Below are positions 58,469-64,000 of a stretch of DNA of 64,000 nucleotides, piece by piece. Positions within the stretch are counted from its first letter, which is position 1; every line of letters begins with the position of its first letter. The notes under the pieces are model-generated. The model was not told the origin of the DNA. It did no database searches and was given only the letters and a program-made list of their open reading frames with translations. The position numbers and the translations under genes are program-made. The DNA is from Actinomadura litoris (GTDB lineage Bacteria; Actinomycetota; Actinomycetes; Streptosporangiales; Streptosporangiaceae). The stretch is from positions 296,298 through 360,297 of the forward strand of contig NZ_WOFH01000012.1 of assembly GCF_009733595.1 (NCBI RefSeq). The letters are read 5' to 3'.

Positions 58469-59734
58469 GTGGCACGAGCGACCGGTTTCGACGTGGAACG
58501 GCTGCGCGCCGACTTCCCGATCCTGCGGCGGCGCGTGAACGGGCGCCGCCTCGTCTACCTCGACTCGGCGAACACCTCCCAGACACCCCTGCCCGTCCTG
58601 GAGGCGATGCGGCGGCACCACGAGCGGCACACCTCGAACGTGGGCCGCTCGGTGCACACGCTCGCGCTGGAGGCGACCGCGGCCTACGAGGGCGCCCGCG
58701 CGAAGGTGGCCGCGTTCGTCGGCGCCGCCGCGCCGGGCGAGGTGGTGTTCACCAAGAACTCCACCGAGGCGATCAACCTGGTCGCGCACGCGTTCGCGAG
58801 CCGGCCCGTCGCGGGGTACGACGACCCGCGCTTCCGGCTCGGACCGGGCGACGAGATCCTGGTCACGGAGATGGAGCACCACTCCAACCTGATCCCGTGG
58901 CAGCTCCTCAGCGACCGCACGGGCGCGGAGCTGCGCTGGCTCCCGCTCACCGCCGACGGCCTCCTCGACCTGAGCGACCTGGACCGCCACCTCAACGAGC
59001 GCACGAGGCTGGTGTCGTTCGTCCACGTGTCGAACATCCTCGGCACGGTGAACCCGGTCGAGCCGATCCTGCGCCGGGCCCGGGAGGTCGGGGCGCTGGT
59101 GATGCTGGACGCCTCGCAGTCCGTCCCGCACATGCCGGTGGACGCGGCGGCGCTCGGCGTCGACTTCCTCGCCTTCACCGGCCACAAGATGTGCGGGCCC
59201 ACCGGGATCGGGGCGCTGTGGGCGCGGCGGGAGCTGCTGGAGGCGATGCCGCCGTTCCTCGGCGGCGGCTCGATGATCGACGCGGTGGAGATGACCGGCG
59301 CGACCTACGCGCCGCCGCCCGCGCGCTTCGAGGCCGGGACGCCGCCGATCGTGCAGGCCGTGGGCCTCGGCGCCGCCGTGGACTACCTGTCGGCCCTCGG
59401 CATGGACACCGTCCGCGCGCACGGCCAGGCCCTCACCGCCTACGCGCTGGAGGCGCTGTCGGCGATCCCCGGCGTGCGCGTGTTCGGCCCGGCCGACGCG
59501 GCGCTGCGGGGCGGCCTCGTGTCGTTCGCGCTCGACGGCGTGAAACCCGACGACGTCGGCGAGGTGCTGGACGGCGAGGGCGTCCAGGTGCGGGTGGGCC
59601 GGCACTGCTGCGCCCCGGCCTGCACCCGCTACGGCGTGCCCTCGATGGCCCGAGCCTCGTTTCATATCTACACGACCACCGCCGAGGTGGACGCGCTCGC
59701 CGCCGCCGTGGACAAGGCGCGCGGCACCGCATGA
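58469..59734 (+). CDS. SufS-type cysteine desulfurase (class V aminotransferase)
   Basis: About 421 residues. LVYLDSANTSQTP, SNVGRSVHTLALEAT, EMEHHSNLIPWQ and FTGHKMCGPTGIG (PLP Lys240) follow the SufS pattern, and VRVGRHCCAPA supplies the active-site Cys380 at the expected position. The enzyme would move sulfur from cysteine as a persulfide. GTG at 58469 with GCGAGG was chosen as start. It lies inside the enediyne gene set, away from any suf/isc operon, and could charge the CysO/MoaD-like carrier encoded at 45.5 kb. Confidence 0.88.
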   Translation: MARATGFDVERLRADFPILRRRVNGRRLVYLDSANTSQTPLPVLEAMRRHHERHTSNVGRSVHTLALEATAAYEGARAKVAAFVGAAAPGEVVFTKNSTEAINLVAHAFASRPVAGYDDPRFRLGPGDEILVTEMEHHSNLIPWQLLSDRTGAELRWLPLTADGLLDLSDLDRHLNERTRLVSFVHVSNILGTVNPVEPILRRAREVGALVMLDASQSVPHMPVDAAALGVDFLAFTGHKMCGPTGIGALWARRELLEAMPPFLGGGSMIDAVEMTGATYAPPPARFEAGTPPIVQAVGLGAAVDYLSALGMDTVRAHGQALTAYALEALSAIPGVRVFGPADAALRGGLVSFALDGVKPDDVGEVLDGEGVQVRVGRHCCAPACTRYGVPSMARASFHIYTTTAEVDALAAAVDKARGTA

Positions 59735-59735
59735 G

Positions 59736-59772
59736 CCGACGGGTACCCGGTTCTCTCGGCCCCGGGTACCCG
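59736..59772. terminator. Bidirectional terminator
   Basis: GACGGGTACCCGG (59736-59748) and CCGGGTACCCGTC (59760-59772) pair perfectly between the convergent desulfurase and C-methyltransferase genes. Confidence 0.85.
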
Positions 59773-59787
59773 TCCCTCATCTCCCGC

Positions 59788-61008
59788 TCAGTCGACGGTG
59801 ACCGTCGGGACGTACCGGATCCAGCGCCCGCCCGAGTGCCGGAACCCCTGCTCCTTCGCCATGATCTCCTCGGCGTGGTTCCAGGCGAACAGCAGCGCGT
59901 AGTCGGGGTAGGGGTCGCTGAACGCCTCGGGCGGCCGCACCGGCAGATGCGAGCCGGGCACGAGCCTGCCCTGCTTGTCCGGTGTCGAGTCGCACACGAA
60001 CGGGACGAGGTCGGTGCCGATCCCGCAGAAGTTCGTGATCGTCGTGGCCTTGCCGGGCGCGCCGTACCCGACGACCCGCTTGCCGTCCGCGCGCAGCTCC
60101 CGCAGCAGCGCCAGCAGGTCGTCCCGCACCTGCCGGACGTTGTCGCCGAACCGGCGCAGCGCCTCCGGCGAGGACAGGCCGCGCTCGCGCTCCTCGGCGA
60201 GGAACCGCCGCACGGACCCGCCGACCGGCCGCTCGCCGGCCCGCGCCACCGTGTACCTGATCTCCCCGCCGTGCAGCGGGATCGGCTCGGCCTCGACCAG
60301 CTCGAACCCGAACCGCTCCGCCATCGCGGCGACCGAGGTCACGCTGAAGTAGAAGACGTGCTCGTCGTAGATCTGGTCGAAGGCGCCCTGCTCAAGCACG
60401 GTCCCGAGGTAGGGCTCCTCGAACACGAACACCCCGCCCGGCGCCAGCAGCGCGCCGACGCCGCGGAACACCGAGCGGATGTGCGCGATGTGGCAGATCG
60501 TGTTGGCGCCGAACACGACCTTCGCCGGGCCGTGCTCGGCGCGGACCGCCGCCGCCGTCTCCTCGTCGAAGAACGCGTTGAGGACGCTGACGCCCTTCGC
60601 GCGCGCCTCGTCCGCGACGTTCGCCGACGGCTCGACGCCGAGGTGCGCGACGCCCGCGTCCGCCACGGTCGAGAGCATCACGCCGTCGTTGCAGCCGATC
60701 TCGACGATGAACGCGCCGGGTCCGGTCAGCTCGTCGCGCAGGAAGCGGCGCGCGTCCTCCTCGAAATGCCGCCGGTGCCCCTTCGAACCCGACGCCCGGT
60801 ACCGGTACCCCTCGTGGTACCGGACGGTCTGCGGCACCTCCTCCAGCAACTGCACCATCGAGCACCGCCCGCACGCCCCCGCGGCGAGCCGGAACAGGAA
60901 CTCCCCGCCGACCTGCTCGGGCAGCGGGAAGGCGTTGGCCGACGGCTGCCGTCCGAGGTCGATGAACTCCTCGACCACGCCGCCGCACACTCTGCATTCG
61001 CCGTTCAT
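59788..61008 (-). CDS. NDP-deoxysugar C-methyltransferase
   Basis: 406 residues. N-terminal zinc-binding CRVCGG and CGRCSMVQL, SAM-binding FIVEIGCNDGVML near residue 100, then the C-terminal domain with VVGYGAPGKATT. This three-part layout is that of TylCIII/TcaB9-type enzymes that methylate C-3 of NDP-4-keto-2,6-dideoxyhexoses; enediyne sugars such as those of C-1027 and maduropeptin carry such branches. ATG at 61008 follows GGAGG. It is direct evidence for a C-branched sugar, although the early sugar genes are not in the window. Confidence 0.9.
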   Translation of the reverse strand: MNGECRVCGGVVEEFIDLGRQPSANAFPLPEQVGGEFLFRLAAGACGRCSMVQLLEEVPQTVRYHEGYRYRASGSKGHRRHFEEDARRFLRDELTGPGAFIVEIGCNDGVMLSTVADAGVAHLGVEPSANVADEARAKGVSVLNAFFDEETAAAVRAEHGPAKVVFGANTICHIAHIRSVFRGVGALLAPGGVFVFEEPYLGTVLEQGAFDQIYDEHVFYFSVTSVAAMAERFGFELVEAEPIPLHGGEIRYTVARAGERPVGGSVRRFLAEERERGLSSPEALRRFGDNVRQVRDDLLALLRELRADGKRVVGYGAPGKATTITNFCGIGTDLVPFVCDSTPDKQGRLVPGSHLPVRPPEAFSDPYPDYALLFAWNHAEEIMAKEQGFRHSGGRWIRYVPTVTVD

Positions 61009-61030
61009 GATCCGGGCCTCCAGCGGGCGG

Positions 61031-62053
61031 TCAGTAGGTGACGACGGCGCGGAACCGCACCTCGCCCTTGGCGACACGGTCGAACGCGTCCGCGACGCGT
61101 GCGTTGTCGTAGACCTCGACGCGCGGCGTGACCCTGCCCGACGCGACGATCGACAGCGCCTCGCGCAGGACGTCGGGCCCCTCGTGGGTGGCGCCGAGCA
61201 CCTGCTGCCCGAGCGCGAAGAACGGCCGGGCCATGTCGGGGGCGATGGTGAAGGGCGCGAGCCCGTCGATGCCCGCCATCACGATCCGCCCGCCCGGCCG
61301 CAGCCCCCGCATCGCCTCGGACGCGGCGGTCGAGGACGGCGCGGTCACCACGATCACGTCGGCGCCGCCCGCCGCCTCCAGCTGCTCGCCGCCGGCGACG
61401 ATCAGGTCGGCGCCGAGTTCCCGGACGACCGCGTGCTTGTCGGGGGACCGCGTCACCGCGATCGTCTCGTGCCCCGCGGCGGCGGCGAACTGGAGCGCCA
61501 GGTGCCCGAGCCCGCCGATGCCGAGCACCGCGACCCGCTCGTAGGGCTTCGGCGCGGCCTTGCTCAGCGCGCCCCACGCCGTGTACCCCGCGCACAGCAC
61601 CGGCGCGGCCAGCTCGTAGTCCAGCCCGTCCGGCAGCATGACGGCGCTCGCGGCGGGCGCCACCACGTACTCGGCGTGCCCGCCGGGGACGGTGATCCCC
61701 GTCATCCGGGGCGCCGGGCACGCGAACGCCGCGTGCCCCGAGAGCGGCCTGTTCTGGACGCAGTAGGCGCAGCGCCCGCACGTCCCCTGGATCCAGGGGA
61801 TGCCCACGCGGTCACCGGCGTCGTGCGAGACGACCCCGGCACCGGCCTGGACGACCTCGCCGACCGCCTCGTGCCCGGCGATCGCGGGGGAGAACGGGGG
61901 GAAGGGGATGATGCCGCGCGTCGCGAGCACATCGTTGAAGCAGATGCCCGAGGCGTGCACCCTGACCAGCACCTCGCCGGGCCCCGGCTCCGGCGTGGGA
62001 ACGTCCTGGATCCGCCACGCGGCGTTGACTTCGGGAATGACGGCTGCCTTCAT
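61031..62053 (-). CDS. Zinc-dependent alcohol dehydrogenase (MDR)
   Basis: 340 residues. Catalytic zinc ligands in SGICFND, GHEAVGEV and the later Cys; structural Cys set CGRCAYC plus a distant Cys; NAD(P) motif VLGIGGLGHLAL. It resembles the AdhA/cinnamyl-alcohol-dehydrogenase-like branch. ATG at 62053 chosen over one 12 bases upstream. It lies between the sugar C-methyltransferase and the class III aminotransferase on the same strand, so a tailoring role is likely, with unknown substrate. Confidence 0.86.
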   Translation of the reverse strand: MKAAVIPEVNAAWRIQDVPTPEPGPGEVLVRVHASGICFNDVLATRGIIPFPPFSPAIAGHEAVGEVVQAGAGVVSHDAGDRVGIPWIQGTCGRCAYCVQNRPLSGHAAFACPAPRMTGITVPGGHAEYVVAPAASAVMLPDGLDYELAAPVLCAGYTAWGALSKAAPKPYERVAVLGIGGLGHLALQFAAAAGHETIAVTRSPDKHAVVRELGADLIVAGGEQLEAAGGADVIVVTAPSSTAASEAMRGLRPGGRIVMAGIDGLAPFTIAPDMARPFFALGQQVLGATHEGPDVLREALSIVASGRVTPRVEVYDNARVADAFDRVAKGEVRFRAVVTY

Positions 62054-62150
62054 GAGATCGACCACCTAGAGGTAGGAGTGGGCGGGCGGAACGACGGACG
62101 GGGAGCCGGCCCGCCGTCACGGGCGCGGCTCCACCGTCACGGAGATGCGG

Positions 62151-63530
62151 TCAGCGGGAGTCGAGGCGTCCGGCCTCGACGTCGAGGCGGCCGAGCACCT
62201 CGGTGATCGCGGCGGTCGTCCGCTCGGCCTCGGCGCGCGTGAACACCAGCGGCGGCGACAGCACCAGCGTGGGCCCGTAGTTGCGGGTGATCACGCCGTG
62301 CGTCTCATAGATGTCGTCGGCGACCTCAAGGGCGAGCTCCATCGACAGCGGCTCGCGCGTCTCCTTGTTCACCACCAGCTCGATCCCGGCCATCGCGCCC
62401 TCGACCCGGACGTCGCCGACCGACGGCAGCCCGGCGGCGGTGACGAGCCCGCCGCGGAACCACTCGCCGATCTCCAGGGACCGCGCGAGCAGCCCCTCCT
62501 TCTCGATGACCTCCAGGTTGGCCAGCGCGACGGCCGCGCTGACCGGGTGCCCCGAGTAGGTGTAGCCGTGGAAGAAGTTGCGGTCCCCGCCGGCGACGGC
62601 CTCGGCGATCTCGTCCCGCATCAGCACCGCGCCCATCGGGACGTAGCCGCTGGTCAGCCCCTTCGCGGTCGTGATGATGTCGGGGTCCATGCCGCGCGGC
62701 GCCGAGTCGAACCAGGTGCCGATCCGGCCGTAGCCGGTGATGACCTCGTCGGCGATCAGCAGGATGCCGTGCGAGCGCAGCAGCTCCCGCACGCGCGGCC
62801 AGTAGTCGGCGGGCGGGGCGATGACGCCGCCGCCGCCCAGCACCGGCTCGCCGACCATCGCCGCGATGTTGCGCGCGCCGAGCCGCTCGATCGTCTCCGA
62901 CAGCTCGTTCAGCAGGAAGTCGGTCGGGTCCTGGCCGCCGTAGAACTCCGCCCGGTACGGGTAGGGCGGCAGCACCTTCTCCACATGCGGCAGGTTCGGG
63001 CCGACGGCGACCTGCATGTCCGGGATGCCGGTGGCGGTGCCGCTGCCGTAGGTCGCGCCGTGGTAGCCGTAGTGCCGCGCGATGATCCAGTTGCGGTCGG
63101 TCTCGCCCCGGTGGTGGTGGTAGAGGCGGGCCAGCTTCAGCGCCGTGTCGACGCCCTCCGACCCGCCGCAGGTGAAGTACGCGCGGTTGATGTCGCCCGG
63201 CGCGAGCGCGGCGAGGCGCTCGGCGAGCAGCGCGGCCTGGTCGCTGCCGTACTCGAAGAAGCTGGTGAAGTGCGCCAGCTCGGAGATCTGCCGGGCCGCC
63301 GCTTCGGCCAGCTCCCGGCGGCCGTGGCCGACCTGCGCCACCCAGATGCCGCCCCCGAGGGCATCCAGGAACTCGCGGCCCGCCGCGTCCCACACCGTGC
63401 TGCCCTCGCCGCGGACCATGACGCGCCGCTCCCGGCGGTGCCCCCGCTCGTGCGAATGCAGGACATGGCGCCGGTCGAGGTCTTCGAGGATGGCCGCCGA
63501 GCGCGTCGAACGGGTCGAGGAGATCGTCAC
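62151..63530 (-). CDS. Class III PLP-dependent aminotransferase
   Basis: 459 residues of the omega-transaminase family: SEGVDTALKLARLYH, HYGYHGATYGS, LLIADEVITGYGRIG and the PLP-binding TTAKGLTSGYVPMGA. GTG start with GGAGCG. Class III enzymes act on omega-amino acids, acetylornithine or aldehydes rather than typical NDP-keto-sugars, which normally use DegT/DnrJ enzymes. It could make an amine or aldehyde building block for the enediyne. First gene of a minus-strand run with the dehydrogenase and the C-methyltransferase. Confidence 0.88.
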   Translation of the reverse strand: MTISSTRSTRSAAILEDLDRRHVLHSHERGHRRERRVMVRGEGSTVWDAAGREFLDALGGGIWVAQVGHGRRELAEAAARQISELAHFTSFFEYGSDQAALLAERLAALAPGDINRAYFTCGGSEGVDTALKLARLYHHHRGETDRNWIIARHYGYHGATYGSGTATGIPDMQVAVGPNLPHVEKVLPPYPYRAEFYGGQDPTDFLLNELSETIERLGARNIAAMVGEPVLGGGGVIAPPADYWPRVRELLRSHGILLIADEVITGYGRIGTWFDSAPRGMDPDIITTAKGLTSGYVPMGAVLMRDEIAEAVAGGDRNFFHGYTYSGHPVSAAVALANLEVIEKEGLLARSLEIGEWFRGGLVTAAGLPSVGDVRVEGAMAGIELVVNKETREPLSMELALEVADDIYETHGVITRNYGPTLVLSPPLVFTRAEAERTTAAITEVLGRLDVEAGRLDSR

Positions 63531-63719
63531 CTTCGCTCCTAGTCTCGGTGGGTTTTCCCAGACGATCGCAGCGGCGCGCGGGGCGGACCATCTTCCAGGG
63601 TGCGCTGCCCTTTCCGGCTGGACGGCGCCCCCGAGCGCATTCGGGAGGATGCCGGGCCCGGCCGGCGGCTGGCAGCGTCAGGGCGTCGTCGTTCGTCGGG
63701 GTCGTGCGAGGAGGATGCG

Positions 63720-64000
63720 ATGTTGGCCAGGGATGTGGTGGGTCAGGAGGAGTTGGTCGGGCGTGCCGGGGAGGCGGCGCGTGCGGCGGGTGCGTTTGTG
63801 GGGTGGTCGGATCGGCATGGCCGGTTGGCCGATGAGCAGATCGGGTTGCTGGCGGAGGCGGGGGTGTTCAGGTTGCGTGTCCCGGCCCGGTTCGGGGGTT
63901 TCGAGGCCGATACCTCGACGTTGGTGCGGGTGGGTGCGGAGTTGGGGGCGGTGGATGGGTCGTTGGGGTGGACGGCGCAGGTGTATTGGATTCCGACGTG
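63720..64000 (+). CDS. Acyl-CoA-dehydrogenase-fold flavin monooxygenase (N-terminal fragment, cut by window edge)
   Basis: The first 93 codons are present. The peptide LLAEAGVFRLRVPARFGGFEAD followed by LVRVGAELGAVDGSLGW is the N-terminal helical region of HsaA/HpaH-type two-component monooxygenases or acyl-CoA dehydrogenases. The ATG at 63720 follows GAGGAGG. It likely uses reduced flavin, perhaps from the E6-type reductase at 49.1 kb. Codons end in G or T more often than in the neighbours. The rest lies beyond the window. Confidence 0.7.
   Translation, partial: MLARDVVGQEELVGRAGEAARAAGAFVGWSDRHGRLADEQIGLLAEAGVFRLRVPARFGGFEADTSTLVRVGAELGAVDGSLGWTAQVYWIPT

Overview
The window is very GC-rich and almost all genes have C- or G-ending third codon positions. 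Gene families (activator-type glycosyltransferase, TIGR03084/DUF5987/DUF6084 proteins, lamin-tail secreted protein, many GTG/TTG starts and ATGA overlaps) point to a filamentous actinomycete; I cannot name the genus. No rRNA, tRNA, IS element, integrase or CRISPR array was seen. All calls come from reading the sequence and from family knowledge; no database search was run.

The main content is a large part of an enediyne antitumour-antibiotic gene cluster, running off the right edge. The five conserved warhead genes are all present but lie in two places. UnbL-like, UnbV and UnbU sit at 4.7-8.9 kb on the plus strand. A second UnbL (DUF1702), the enediyne PKS (KS-AT-ACP-KR-DH-PPTase), its thioesterase, a flavin reductase and a P450 form a tight minus-strand operon at 47.7-56.9 kb. 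Divergent from the left block is a coupled four-gene operon (DUF5987, GMC oxidoreductase, carboxymuconolactone-decarboxylase/AhpD-like protein, TIGR03084 metal-binding protein; 0.45-4.5 kb), a plausible warhead-tailoring set.

Between the two blocks, 9-26 kb looks mostly unrelated to the enediyne: a duplicated DUF6924 protein, a secreted amidohydrolase, a CBS protein, an ArsB/NhaD permease, TetR plus a two-gene ABC exporter, an alkaline-phosphatase-superfamily membrane protein, an AraC-regulated catabolic operon (dihydroxyacetophenone-dioxygenase-like cupin, MFS, two dehydrogenases), a lamin-tail protein, an XRE regulator with an SDR, and two orphan hydrogenase accessory genes (NifU-like, DUF6084). 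From 27 kb cluster-type genes resume: glycosyltransferase, MMPL exporter, SDR, VOC protein, a secreted pair including an RCC1-repeat propeller, and a CPA2 antiporter.

At 35.9-45.7 kb is a peripheral aromatic-acid module: a 6-methylsalicylate/naphthoate-type iterative PKS, an aryl-AMP/CoA ligase, a divergent aryl-CoA (salicylyl-CoA-type) flavin hydroxylase, a quinone-reductase-like MDR and a CysO/MoaD-type sulfur carrier. An AraC-type regulator follows a 0.9-kb AT-richer control region. At 57-64 kb are an alpha/beta hydrolase with a Cys in the nucleophile position, a SufS-type cysteine desulfurase, a deoxysugar C-methyltransferase, a zinc alcohol dehydrogenase, a class III aminotransferase and the start of an acyl-CoA-dehydrogenase-fold flavin monooxygenase.

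The working model is an enediyne core decorated with a C-methylated (amino)sugar and a hydroxylated 6-MSA- or naphthoate-like acyl group, with an unusual possibility of sulfur insertion through the carrier/desulfurase pair. No chromoprotein apoprotein gene, NDP-sugar synthase or epoxide hydrolase is visible; these may lie outside the window.
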